In this document: in pieces, positions 1 through 9,041 of the stretch
Position numbering within the stretch: the stretch's first letter is position 1
How the letters are laid out: the number at the start of each line of letters is the position of its first letter
Assembly: GCA_003154775.1 (NCBI GenBank)
Contig: PMES01000035.1
Coordinates: forward strand, 1-64,000
Length of the DNA: 64,000 nucleotides
From: Acidobacteriota bacterium
GTDB taxonomy: Bacteria > Acidobacteriota > Terriglobia > Acidiferrales > UBA7541
Direction of reading: 5' to 3'
Translations under genes and position numbers: made by a program
The notes under the pieces: generated by a model
Seen by the model: the letters and a program-made list of their open reading frames with translations, nothing else
Databases searched by the model: none
Told to the model about the DNA's origin: nothing

Positions 1-1
1 G

Positions 2-442
2 AAACGGGTGGGGCTTTCTGCGAATGAGGGAGCGACGGGCGGCGGAGTCAGCGAAGTTTTTGCGCTGCCCAGCTACCAGCAAGGCGCGAATGTGCCGAAG
101 GCGCCGAATGGCTTCGTTGGCCGCGGCGTACCCGACGTGGCGGGTGATGCCGATCCGGAGACGGGTTACAACGTTTTCGTGGATGGTCAGCAGACGGTGA
201 TTGGCGGCACAAGCGCGGTTGCTCCCTTGTGGGCCGGGCTGTTGGCACTCATCAACGAGTCGCTGGGGACAAATGTGGGCTACGTCAATGCGCTGTTGTA
301 TTCCGCTAAAGTCGAACCCACCTTTCACGACATCACTTCGGGAAGCAATGGAGATTATTCCGCGGGTAAAGGCTGGGACGCGTGCACGGGCCTCGGCAGC
401 CCGAATGGAGCCGCCCTCATGGCTGCTTTGCGGGGCGAATAG
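2..442 (+). CDS. Peptidase S53 (sedolisin family), C-terminal part only
   Basis: Secreted serine-carboxyl endopeptidase of the sedolisin/pseudomonalisin family, acting outside the cell, normally at acidic pH. The frame is open from the left edge, so this is only the C-terminal end and the GTG at position 8 is not a real start. [12 protein letters not shown] contains the catalytic serine in the family GTSxxxP context. [10 protein letters not shown] upstream and the ending [10 protein letters not shown]...[13 protein letters not shown] match the family core and the C-terminal calcium site. The catalytic Glu and Asp of the triad lie outside the window. The short tail ends right after the calcium site, which is usual for the family. 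Confidence 0.9.
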   Translation, partial: KRVGLSANEGATGGGVSEVFALPSYQQGANVPKAPNGFVGRGVPDVAGDADPETGYNVFVDGQQTVIGGTSAVAPLWAGLLALINESLGTNVGYVNALLYSAKVEPTFHDITSGSNGDYSAGKGWDACTGLGSPNGAALMAALRGE

Positions 443-691
443 GCGAGTTGGAAGATGTTCTGCCGCTGCGCAACTTGGCGAACTTCAGAGTCTTTGGTGC
501 TGGTACCCAGGTTGCCATGCACGGCCTGCTGCGCAAAGGCACGTAGGCGAAACGCGCCGAGAAAAACTTCCCGGGGCATCACGCCACGAATTCCGGTTCA
601 AAGGCTGTTCCAGAACCTCGAAGGTTACCTTTAGGACTGTGGACCAGTTGTTCGATAGGTGTATTACACGTCCGGTAACATAAAACTCAGT

Positions 692-949
692 TCAGGCCTT
701 AGGGGCTCGATTGCATTCTCCACCTTTGCTTGTGGTTTTCGCGTCTATTGGCGTCACCGGCTGAGTCGGGCGTTTGATGTCGCTGTAGAGTAATCGTGAG
801 AAGAGCGCGATGAATGCTAGAAGGAATGCTCCAGCAGGGAGTGCCCGCTGCCACTCAGCGCTGCGGACATCAGGTGCCACCGCAGTCCTCGCCAAGATCT
901 CGCGATCATCCAAGCCTGAGACCGTGTAAGACGCAATCGCTTCTGGCAT
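692..949 (-). CDS. Possible small single-pass membrane protein, unrecognised
   Basis: This 85-aa reading frame starts at an internal ATG and contains one hydrophobic stretch (LPAGAFLLAFIALF) flanked by charged residues, then a polar tail. A GTG further upstream would extend it to 114 aa. I see no clear ribosome binding site and no known family. It lies alone between a protease end and a divergently oriented secreted protein, in a stretch of about 700 bp that otherwise looks empty. It may be a real small membrane protein or a chance frame. Confidence 0.25.
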   Translation of the reverse strand: MPEAIASYTVSGLDDREILARTAVAPDVRSAEWQRALPAGAFLLAFIALFSRLLYSDIKRPTQPVTPIDAKTTSKGGECNRAPKA

Positions 950-1153
950 TGCTGCGTTTTGCAAACCCTTGGTTCTGAAAGGGATAGCGGCCGGCGGCAG
1001 GAGCGGCGGGAAAGGAAAATCAAAAAAAGCTTGCACGTGAGTTAGTGTTGTGCTTCACTATAACACTACCTGTCGACCAAAGGTGACCGCTCCACCTGAG
1101 TATGCGAGGGAAAACGGTGACCCAAAAGCAAAAAATCTCAAGGAGAATGAAAT

Positions 1154-1717
1154 ATGAAATCCGTTCGTTTTATGTTGTCCGTTGTTGTTCTGATGTCGCT
1201 CTCCAGCGTGGCGTTCGCCCAGGCTGATGCGCAAAAGCCCCCGTCCGACGCGCAAAAGGCCTTCGACAAATTGAAAACTCTGGCCGGTTCGTGGGAAGGC
1301 CACGTGACAACCCTCCCGCCGCAACCCGAGATGGGGGACGGGACGCTCATGCAGGTCTCGCTGCGCGTGACCTCCCGGGGAAACGCGCTGGTGCATGAGA
1401 TGAAGCAAGTGGGAACGCCGGACGATCCGACTCGTTACGACCATCCGGTCACCATGTTCTACCTGGACAGCGATCGCCTGCTCCTGACGCATTATTGCGA
1501 TGCCGGCAATCGGCCTCGCATGGCGGGCAAGATGTCGCCGGACGGAAAGACGGTGGAATTCGATTTTCTCGATGTCGCCGGCGGTACGCAGTACGGACAC
1601 ATGCACCATGCAGTCTTTACCGTGATCGACGCGAACCATCACACCGAGGACTGGACTTACATGATGCCTGGGGACAAGCCAGTCCACGCACACTTCGACC
1701 TGACGCGCACAAAATGA
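1154..1717 (+). CDS. Secreted protein of unknown function
   Basis: A 187-aa protein with a clear Sec signal peptide (hydrophobic core MLSVVVLMSLSSVAFA, cleavage after AFA-Q). The mature part has the pattern FDKLKTLAGSWEG, which resembles lipocalin/FABP-like or DUF1579-type beta-barrel proteins that begin with a conserved LxGxW segment; that assignment is tentative. A His-rich stretch (YGHMHHAVFTVIDANHH) could bind a metal or heme. The start is supported by AGGAGA a few bases upstream. It is followed closely by a GntR-type regulator but has its own character, so co-transcription is uncertain. Confidence 0.75.
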   Translation: MKSVRFMLSVVVLMSLSSVAFAQADAQKPPSDAQKAFDKLKTLAGSWEGHVTTLPPQPEMGDGTLMQVSLRVTSRGNALVHEMKQVGTPDDPTRYDHPVTMFYLDSDRLLLTHYCDAGNRPRMAGKMSPDGKTVEFDFLDVAGGTQYGHMHHAVFTVIDANHHTEDWTYMMPGDKPVHAHFDLTRTK

Positions 1718-1752
1718 CGGGAAGATATCTCTCTTGAGGTTATCTGGAACAC

Positions 1753-2151
1753 ATGATGGATCGTGAGTGGAACGACAATCAGCCGATTTACCGCCAGATC
1801 CGCGACCGTGTCGTCGCGATGATCCTCGACGGCGTGCTGAAAGAAGGCGATCCGCTGCCGTCGGTGCGCAATGTCGCGGCCGACTATCGCGTCAATCCGC
1901 TCACGGTTCTGAAGGGCTATCAACAACTGGTCGACGAGCACCTTGTCGAGAGCAAGCGGGGTCGCGGCATGTTCATCAATACCGGCGCGCGCGATCTGCT
2001 GCTGCAGGGCGAACGCCACAAGTTCCTTGCCGAAGAATGGCCCAGGCTCTACGCAACCATTCAGCGGCTCGGCCTGACTCCGCAAGAGTTGCTGGATGCT
2101 GCCGCAACCCGCCCGTCGTCGAATCATGCAGAGAAGGAGCCGAAGCCATGA
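1753..2151 (+). CDS. GntR family transcriptional regulator, YtrA type
   Basis: A 132-aa DNA-binding regulator. Residues about 8-75 form a GntR winged helix: QPIYRQIRDRVVAMILDG, then EGDPLPSVRNVAADYRVNPLTVLKGYQQL. The protein lacks the large effector-binding domain of FadR or HutC relatives; the short helical tail (RLGLTPQELLDAAA) is typical of the YtrA subfamily, which represses its own ABC-transporter operon. Its stop overlaps the next start (ATGA), so the regulator, ATPase and permease are almost certainly one operon, and autoregulation is the expected mode (inferred from the subfamily). Confidence 0.92.
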   Translation: MMDREWNDNQPIYRQIRDRVVAMILDGVLKEGDPLPSVRNVAADYRVNPLTVLKGYQQLVDEHLVESKRGRGMFINTGARDLLLQGERHKFLAEEWPRLYATIQRLGLTPQELLDAAATRPSSNHAEKEPKP

Positions 2152-3023
2152 CAGTCATCGAAGCACGCGGCCTGCGCAAGGCCTACGGTACAACCATCGC
2201 CGTGGACGGCGTGGATTTGCGTGTCGCAGAGGGGCGCATCCTCGGGCTGATCGGTCCCAATGGCGCAGGCAAGACCACCGCGTTGAACGCGATTCTCGGC
2301 CTCACTCCGTATCAGGGAGAACTGAAGGTGCTCGGGCGCGACCCGTGGACCGAGCGCGATCAGCTCATGCGCGATGTGTGCTTCATTGCCGATGTCGCTG
2401 TGTTGCCGCGCTGGTTGCGGGTTTCGCAGGCGCTGGACTACCTCGCTGGCGTGCATCCGCGATTCGACCGCGCCAAGGCGGAAGGTTTTCTTGCGAAGAC
2501 GAACATCGTGCGCGCCAGCAAGGTCAGGGAATTGTCCAAAGGCATGGTGGCCCAACTGCACCTCGCTCTGGTCATGGCCATTGACGCGAAATTGCTGGTG
2601 CTGGACGAGCCAACGCTTGGCCTGGACATTCTGTATCGCAAGCAGTTCTACGATTCCCTGCTGAACGACTACTTCGATGGCAGCCGCACCATCCTCGTGA
2701 CGACACATCAAGTGGAAGAGGTCCAGAACGTCCTCACCGATCTCATGTTCATCAACCGCGGCCGCATCGTGCTCGATTGCAGCATGGAAGAATTCGAGCG
2801 GCGCTATCTGGAAGTGACGGTGCGTCCCGAGCAGGTGGCCGCGGCACGGGCGCTCAAGCCGCTTCACGAGCGCCAGGTGTTCGGCCGCAACATCCTGCTG
2901 TTCGATCATGTCGCTCGTGAGCAACTCGCCGGCCTTGGCGAAGTGCGCACGCCCAGCATCGCCGATGTGTTCGTTGCCGTGATGGTCAAACAGGCCGGCC
3001 AGGCACAAGGAGCAGCCAGATGA
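2148..3023 (+). CDS. ABC transporter ATP-binding protein
   Basis: Cytoplasmic ATPase subunit of an ABC-2 type exporter or envelope-stress transporter, 291 aa from the ATG that overlaps the regulator's stop. Walker A is GPNGAGKTT (residues 36-44), Walker B is LLVLDEPTLGLD and the switch histidine lies in VTTHQVEEV. The signature loop reads LSKGM rather than LSGGQ, as in several YtrB/BcrA-like ATPases. The C-terminal 80 residues are a weakly conserved accessory region. The track ORF beginning at 1767 is an artefactual extension through the regulator gene. Partner permease follows with a 4-base overlap. Confidence 0.93.
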   Translation: MTVIEARGLRKAYGTTIAVDGVDLRVAEGRILGLIGPNGAGKTTALNAILGLTPYQGELKVLGRDPWTERDQLMRDVCFIADVAVLPRWLRVSQALDYLAGVHPRFDRAKAEGFLAKTNIVRASKVRELSKGMVAQLHLALVMAIDAKLLVLDEPTLGLDILYRKQFYDSLLNDYFDGSRTILVTTHQVEEVQNVLTDLMFINRGRIVLDCSMEEFERRYLEVTVRPEQVAAARALKPLHERQVFGRNILLFDHVAREQLAGLGEVRTPSIADVFVAVMVKQAGQAQGAAR

Positions 3024-3952
3024 ATATGCCATCAAACGCCATGCCGGAGTCTCCCCGCGACACGCAGGACCGCGCGCCCGCCGTCATCTCGGCGGCTCGG
3101 CGCATGTACTGGTCGGTGCGGCGCGAATTGTGGGAGAGCCGTTCGATCTATATCGCGCCGCTGGCCGTCGCGGCGCTAATCCTGGCCGGATTCCTGATCA
3201 GTGCGATCCATCTGCCGGACAAGATGCGTGCCGCGTTGGCGCTCAACCCGATGCAGCGGCACGAGCTCATCGAGAAGCCGTACAACTTCGCCGCGCTTTT
3301 GATCATGGGGACCACTTTTATCGTCGCGGTGTTTTACTGTCTCGACGCGCTGCACGGCGAACGTCGCGATCGCAGCATCCTGTTCTGGAAGTCCCTGCCG
3401 GTTTCCGATCTCACCACGGTGCTCTCCAAGGCGAGCATTCCGCTGGTGGTTCTTCCGCTGCTTACTTTCGCGATCACCGTTGTCACGCACTGGATCATGC
3501 TGCTGCTGAGCACCGCGGTACTGCTGGGAAGCGGTCTGAGCGTCACGACGCTATGGACCCATTTGCCGTTGTGGCACATGTCGCTGATGTTGCTCTACCA
3601 CCTGCTGGCCATTCATGCGCTCTGGTACGCGCCAATCTTCGGCGGGCTCCTGCTGGTCTCAGGCTGGGCGCGGCGCGCGCCATTTCTATGGGCCGCGCTA
3701 CCCCTGCTCGCAATCGGCGTCGTCGAGAAGATTGCGTTCAACACTTCGCATTTCGCCGCCATGCTGGGGCACCGGATCAGTGGCGGGCCGGAAGGTGCCG
3801 CGTCCACGGTGGGTGGCATGTCAATGGATTCGCTGACGCAACTCACTCCCGGTCAATTCCTGATCAGTCCGGGTTTGTGGATCGGACTGGCAGTGACGGC
3901 GGTATTCCTCGCCGCAGCGGTGCGCCTGCGCCGCTATCGCGAGCCGATCTGA
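3020..3952 (+). CDS. ABC-2 type transporter permease
   Basis: A 310-aa membrane protein with about six hydrophobic segments (for example IYIAPLAVAALILAGFLISA and PLVVLPLLTFAITVVTHWI). The cytoplasmic loop HGERRDRSILFWKSLPVS is typical of ABC-2 permeases in YtrA-regulated operons. Its start overlaps the ATPase stop (ATGA), giving strict translational coupling. The substrate cannot be read from the sequence; known relatives act in antibiotic or cell-wall stress responses or in acetoin use, so export or stress sensing is only a family-level guess. Confidence 0.88.
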   Translation: MNMPSNAMPESPRDTQDRAPAVISAARRMYWSVRRELWESRSIYIAPLAVAALILAGFLISAIHLPDKMRAALALNPMQRHELIEKPYNFAALLIMGTTFIVAVFYCLDALHGERRDRSILFWKSLPVSDLTTVLSKASIPLVVLPLLTFAITVVTHWIMLLLSTAVLLGSGLSVTTLWTHLPLWHMSLMLLYHLLAIHALWYAPIFGGLLLVSGWARRAPFLWAALPLLAIGVVEKIAFNTSHFAAMLGHRISGGPEGAASTVGGMSMDSLTQLTPGQFLISPGLWIGLAVTAVFLAAAVRLRRYREPI

Positions 3953-3998
3953 TTCGCTTGCCGTCTTTATTCAATGCTTCGCATAAGGAGAAACGGAT

Positions 3999-4424
3999 AT
4001 GGGCACAGCGGTAATGATGGAACAGATTGCAGAGATATCGCCACGCCTGCGAATGAAGCGGATCATGATTGCTACGCTGTTCGGCTTGGTTGCGGGTGTG
4101 CTTTGCGCAAGCGCGGCATTCCATGGCGGCTTTCTGAAGTTTACGGCTGTCAATTTAGTGTGGGTCTTACTGAATAGGGCAGTGATGGGCTTCGCCATCG
4201 GCACGTCTGGGCTGAAACTGCGTTGGGCCTGGAACGGCATCGTCATGGGGCTGGTGGTCGGATCGATCTTCTCCTATTCCCTTTTCATGAACATGGGTCT
4301 GGGAACACTGCCGCTGGCCAACCTCCTCATCGGCAATCCAATATTCGGGTTGATGATCGAGTTCTTCACGACAGTGGTATTCAAGCAGCCGGCGCTCGCA
4401 GCATCTCGGGAAGGCCGCAAATGA
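3999..4424 (+). CDS. Small integral membrane protein, unrecognised
   Basis: A 141-aa protein with four predicted membrane segments: IMIATLFGLVAGVLCASAAF, LVWVLLNRAVMGFAIGTSG, GIVMGLVVGSIFSYSLF and NLLIGNPIFGLMIEFF. A strong AAGGAG ribosome binding site sits nine bases before the chosen ATG. It lies 46 bp after the ABC permease on the same strand and could be the last gene of that operon. I do not recognise the family; the glycine-rich helices suggest a compact channel-like or scaffold protein, which is inference. Confidence 0.7.
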   Translation: MGTAVMMEQIAEISPRLRMKRIMIATLFGLVAGVLCASAAFHGGFLKFTAVNLVWVLLNRAVMGFAIGTSGLKLRWAWNGIVMGLVVGSIFSYSLFMNMGLGTLPLANLLIGNPIFGLMIEFFTTVVFKQPALAASREGRK

Positions 4425-4589
4425 CCGAGTGCGCGAGACGGGGACATCCAATAAGGGAAGAATGAGCGGAAGACGCCCGCGGGTGGCACAAAGCGGGGCC
4501 AAATGGCGCTACGGGATGAAAAGCGACGGAAACGCTATTTGTAGATTGAGTACGGGGTAGCGGCGTAGCCCCCGCAGGTACAAAGCGCT

Positions 4590-5939
4590 GTGCTAAATTG
4601 CGAGGTTGGAGCAATCGCGGCACGGACTCCAGTGACAACGCAGACCCCTATCGAGCCACGGCGACCGACGTCGGCTCCCACGCCGCAGCAGGCGCCGAAA
4701 ATTCATCGCGTAGAGGTGTATTGGCACGCGGTGACGTACAAGACTGTCGCGGTCTACCTGCTGCTGTTGTTCGTGATCATCATCGCGGGGATGTACGTGG
4801 CCATCCCGGACTGGACCACCATCGCGACGACGAAAATCAACAAAGCGATAGGCAACGTTGACAACGACCCGCTGACGCTCACGCAGACGCAGGCGAAATT
4901 CGTGAACCTGGACGGCCGGGTGCAGGTAAAGAAAGTGAATTCGGTGACCTGGGTGGAGGCGGACTATCACACCGCGCTGGACAAAGGCGATTTGATTCAG
5001 ACGGGCTCGGACGGCGCGGCGCGCATCACGTTTGCGGACGGCACGGAATACACGGTGAAGGCGGAGACGCTGGTCACGGTGGAAGAGAACAACGTAACCA
5101 AGGACCGCGCGAACACCGCCGTGCGCATCAGCACGGGCGAAGTAAACCTGGCCACGCCGACTTGGTCTTCGCGCGACTCGCAGGCGGCCATCAGCGTGGA
5201 AGATGCCACGGCGTACGTGCAGCAGAACAGCCGGGCAACGGTAAAGAACGATCCCAACAAGAACGAGCACGAAATCGTGGTGGCCACGGGCGCGGCGGAA
5301 GTGAAGCGCGGAGATGAAAAGATCGAGCTGACGCAGTATGAGAAAGTGAGCTTCGCGAACGGCGGGCCGACGCAGAAATCGAACGTGCTGGCGCCGCCGG
5401 GACTGGTATCGCCGCTGAACCTGGCGCCGATTATTTCGGAGAATCCGAAGACAGCGCAAATCCGGTTTGAGTGGCAGCAGGTGGCGGACGCGGCAGGGTA
5501 CACGCTGCGCATCAGCCCGACGACGATGTTCACAAAGCTGGTGAAAGAAGTGAAAGTGAGCGGCACGAGCGCGGAAGTGAGCGGGCTGGAATCCGGCGAC
5601 TATTTCTGGAACGTGACCGCATCCGACGCCAAGAAGCAGACCAGCGAATTCAGCGAAACCTTCTCGTTCACACTGGTGGCCCAGGGCAAGACGCAGGAAA
5701 TGCTGCTGGACATCGAGAGCACGCAGATTCACGGGCGCGTCGCCGAACTGATTGGCAAGACGGAACCCGGCGCGGCGCTGATCATCAACGGGCAGGCGGT
5801 GGCAAATATTTCGCCCGATGGAACTTTCCGCCATTTCACGGAGCCGCTGGAACCGGGCCAGCACACCATCGTGGTGATCGGGTCCAACCGGCGCGGCGGA
5901 ACGGCGAAACAACAGGTTTCCATCGTAGTGCCGAAGTGA
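4590..5939 (+). CDS. Membrane-anchored FecR-domain protein with C-terminal beta-sandwich domains
   Basis: A protein of up to 449 aa. A cytoplasmic proline-rich N-terminus precedes one membrane helix (VYLLLLFVIIIAGMYVAI, about residues 53-70). A FecR domain follows (VNLDGRVQVKKVNSVTWVEAD ... LDKGDLIQTGSDGAARITFADG), then a fibronectin-III-like unit ending GDYFWNVTASDAKKQTSEFS, then a glucodextranase-like sandwich (GKTEPGAALIINGQAVAN). The periplasmic domains probably bind a ligand or the cell wall. No sigma factor or TonB receptor is adjacent, so this is not a classical FecR regulator. It lies just before mreB. Start is uncertain: GTG at 4590 or GTG at 4632. Confidence 0.8.
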   Translation: MLNCEVGAIAARTPVTTQTPIEPRRPTSAPTPQQAPKIHRVEVYWHAVTYKTVAVYLLLLFVIIIAGMYVAIPDWTTIATTKINKAIGNVDNDPLTLTQTQAKFVNLDGRVQVKKVNSVTWVEADYHTALDKGDLIQTGSDGAARITFADGTEYTVKAETLVTVEENNVTKDRANTAVRISTGEVNLATPTWSSRDSQAAISVEDATAYVQQNSRATVKNDPNKNEHEIVVATGAAEVKRGDEKIELTQYEKVSFANGGPTQKSNVLAPPGLVSPLNLAPIISENPKTAQIRFEWQQVADAAGYTLRISPTTMFTKLVKEVKVSGTSAEVSGLESGDYFWNVTASDAKKQTSEFSETFSFTLVAQGKTQEMLLDIESTQIHGRVAELIGKTEPGAALIINGQAVANISPDGTFRHFTEPLEPGQHTIVVIGSNRRGGTAKQQVSIVVPK

Positions 5940-6069
5940 ATTGGGGGAACGGCGGGTTGCGCTTTTGCGTGCGGCAGCGAATCCGGCGACAATGGAAGGT
6001 TGAGCGGATTAGGGGCGGGCACGCAGAGATCCTACCTGGCAGGATCCTCTTCGCAGGGGGAAAGCAGTA

Positions 6070-7110
<1,041 letters not shown>

Positions 7111-7314
7111 GGCAGATTTAGGTTTTCAGTTATAAGTTTTAAGTAATGCGCTTGAATCGATCCTTCCCAGCCTGAAGTCATGATTGGAATTCGGTTGAGA
7201 TTGGCCTTGGATTGAGGCGGTAAATCCCGGAGAACCGGATTTGACGATGACGTTTCGGGATGCGCTGGTGGTTATTTCTGAAAGCGGATAGTGGACTGCT
7301 GAAAAAGCCCTGAC

Positions 7315-8229
7315 ATGGTTGCGATTCCTTCAAGACATCGGTCGCTGGCGCTGCTGGCGGGGGTGCTGCTTGCGCAGATCCTGATGCTGGCGGTACAGAT
7401 CAAGCGCGATTCGCGCGGGCGGCTGATCCGCGTGTGGGCGGTATCCACGGTGACGCCGTTTGAACGCGCGGGGGCCTGGGGCGTCGTGAAGGTGCGTGGA
7501 GTGTGGCGCCACTATTTCGCGTTGCAAGGCACTTCGCGGGAGAACGAAGCGCTACGGACTGAGAACGACGCGCTGAAGCTGTCCATCTCGCAACTGCAAA
7601 GCAAAGCGGCGGAAGCGGACCGACTGGGCGCGCTGCTGAACTTCAAGACTTCCAATGAAAAAGTGGCGATGGTGGGCGCACGGGTGATTGGAGCAAGCGC
7701 GGGAACGGCAAGCCGCACGATTGAAATTGATCGCGGCGAGCGCGACGGCATTCACCGCAACCAGCCGGTGATCACGCCGGATGGCGCGGTGGGCAAGGTG
7801 ATCGAGGTGTACCGCGATTCGGCGCAGGTGCTGCTGTTGACCGACAAGGACAGCGGCGTCGGCGCGATGCTGGTGGAGTCCCGGATCCAGGGCCCGGTGG
7901 GCGGTACTGGCGAGCCGATGCTGACGATGAAGTATGTGGCCGCCGACGACACGGTGAGCGTGGGCGAGAAGATCGTGACCAGCGGCATGGACAAGATTTT
8001 TCCGCGCGATGTGCCGGTGGGAACGGTGCTGGAAGTGAAACCGGGTACTCCGTTCAAGCAGATTCGCGTGAGGCCCGCGGCGAACCTCGACCGGCTCGAA
8101 GAAGTGTTTGTGCTGCTGACGCAGGAGCCGGTGGAATTCCAGAAAGAAGCGGAAGCGCAGAGCACGCAGGCGCAAAGTGCGCCGGCGGAGACTCCCGCGA
8201 CGGCGCCGCCAGCAGCGGTGAAACCATGA
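7315..8229 (+). CDS. mreC: Rod shape-determining protein MreC
   Basis: Periplasmic scaffold of the elongasome, 304 aa. One N-terminal membrane helix (LALLAGVLLAQILMLAVQI) is followed by a coiled coil (residues about 65-105, REN EALRTENDALKLSISQLQSKAAE) and the MreC beta-barrel domains, including VITPDGAVGKVIEV and LLTDKDSGVGAMLV. An Ala/Pro/Thr-rich tail after residue 275 is probably disordered. The stop overlaps the mreD start (ATGA). It links MreB, MreD, PBP2 and RodA across the membrane. Confidence 0.96.
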   Translation: MVAIPSRHRSLALLAGVLLAQILMLAVQIKRDSRGRLIRVWAVSTVTPFERAGAWGVVKVRGVWRHYFALQGTSRENEALRTENDALKLSISQLQSKAAEADRLGALLNFKTSNEKVAMVGARVIGASAGTASRTIEIDRGERDGIHRNQPVITPDGAVGKVIEVYRDSAQVLLLTDKDSGVGAMLVESRIQGPVGGTGEPMLTMKYVAADDTVSVGEKIVTSGMDKIFPRDVPVGTVLEVKPGTPFKQIRVRPAANLDRLEEVFVLLTQEPVEFQKEAEAQSTQAQSAPAETPATAPPAAVKP

Positions 8230-8759
8230 ACGACACGTTTGAACTGCGCAGCGGCGACACGCACATTGAGGTGCACAAGTTCTTTCCAGGCTCGATCGCG
8301 GGAGTGACCATCCTGGCGCTGACGCTGCAAGCGACGTTTCCGGTGTATGTGCGCAGACTGGATTTTCTGGACCTGCCGCTGCTGATTACGATTTATTTCG
8401 GCTTGAGCCGCCGAAATCCTTCCACGGGTTTGCTGCTTGGCACGACGATTGGATTGCTGCAGGACAGCTTGAGCGGACCGACCGTACCGCTGGGACTCTA
8501 CGGGATTGCGAAAACGGTGGTGGGGTTTCTGGCATCGTCGATTGGCGCGCGGCTGGATACCGAGCATCCCGTGGCGCGCTTCGCGTTGACGGTGGGGTTT
8601 TTTGTGCTGCACCAGGCCGTGATGGTGCTGACGCGCCGGTTGCTGTTGGCGCAGCCGGAGCCGTGGTTCAACATGCACCTGGTGGTTGCCGCGGCGGCGA
8701 ATGCGGTGCTCGGCGTGCCGCTGTTCCTGCTGCTGGACCGGCTGCGGCGGTCTTCTTGA
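8226..8759 (+). CDS. mreD: Rod shape-determining protein MreD
   Basis: Integral membrane subunit of the elongasome, 177 aa, with five to six hydrophobic segments such as FPGSIAGVTILALTLQATF and LPLLITIYFGLSRR. The NPSTGLLLGTTIGLLQDSLSG segment is the typical MreD core. Translationally coupled to mreC by ATGA. No mrdA follows directly, unlike many genomes; two minus-strand genes (thrC and a kinase) intervene. Confidence 0.93.
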   Translation: MNDTFELRSGDTHIEVHKFFPGSIAGVTILALTLQATFPVYVRRLDFLDLPLLITIYFGLSRRNPSTGLLLGTTIGLLQDSLSGPTVPLGLYGIAKTVVGFLASSIGARLDTEHPVARFALTVGFFVLHQAVMVLTRRLLLAQPEPWFNMHLVVAAAANAVLGVPLFLLLDRLRRSS

Positions 8760-8926
8760 AGCCGTATCCTCAAACCTAAGCCAACCCGAATTCCCAACCA
8801 GCACTAAGCAAGAGAAGAGCGGCAGGGTTCCCACCAGAAAACAGCGGGCCCTGCGCTGCACAAGCAGGAAAGGCGCCCGCCTCAGAAGGCGGCCGCTACA
8901 ACGGCAAGGACAAACCCAAGAGGAAA

Positions 8927-8955
8927 GCAGATTCCTCGCTGCGCTCGGAATGACA
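8927..8955. repeat. Partial copy of a dispersed TGTCATTCCGAGCG-type palindromic repeat
   Basis: GATTCCTCGCTGCGCTCGGAATGACA is a half-unit of a repeat seen at least six times in the window (also near 30201, 30655, 31987, 35767 and 47257). It lies in the mreD-thrC convergent gap. Confidence 0.75.
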
Positions 8956-8969
8956 AATGTGTTTACGCC

Positions 8970-9011
8970 TTGCCGAGATGGGGTCGAGCGGTGCTCGACC
9001 CCTACAAAGAC
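8970..9011. repeat. Hairpin repeat, copy 1 of a covarying pair
   Basis: TTGCCGAGATGGGG leads into a perfect 10-bp stem (GGGGTCGAGC, 3-nt loop, GCTCGACCCC) followed by TACAAAGAC. The same flanks recur at 53341-53382 with a different but still perfectly paired stem. It lies downstream of mreD and of thrC, which converge here. There is no T-tract, so it is not a standard terminator. Confidence 0.75.
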
Positions 9012-9041
9012 AAACCTGAGAGAAGGGCCGCAGAGTTCGAC

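Noticed and set aside
4593-5912. Long minus-strand ORF of 439 aa opposite the FecR gene
   Set aside because: Arg/His-rich shadow of a GC-rich gene with no fold features; the plus-strand gene has clear domains.
8980-9007. Hairpin after mreD considered as a terminator
   Set aside because: No T-tract on either strand and the same hairpin recurs inside modA, so it is treated as a repeat.
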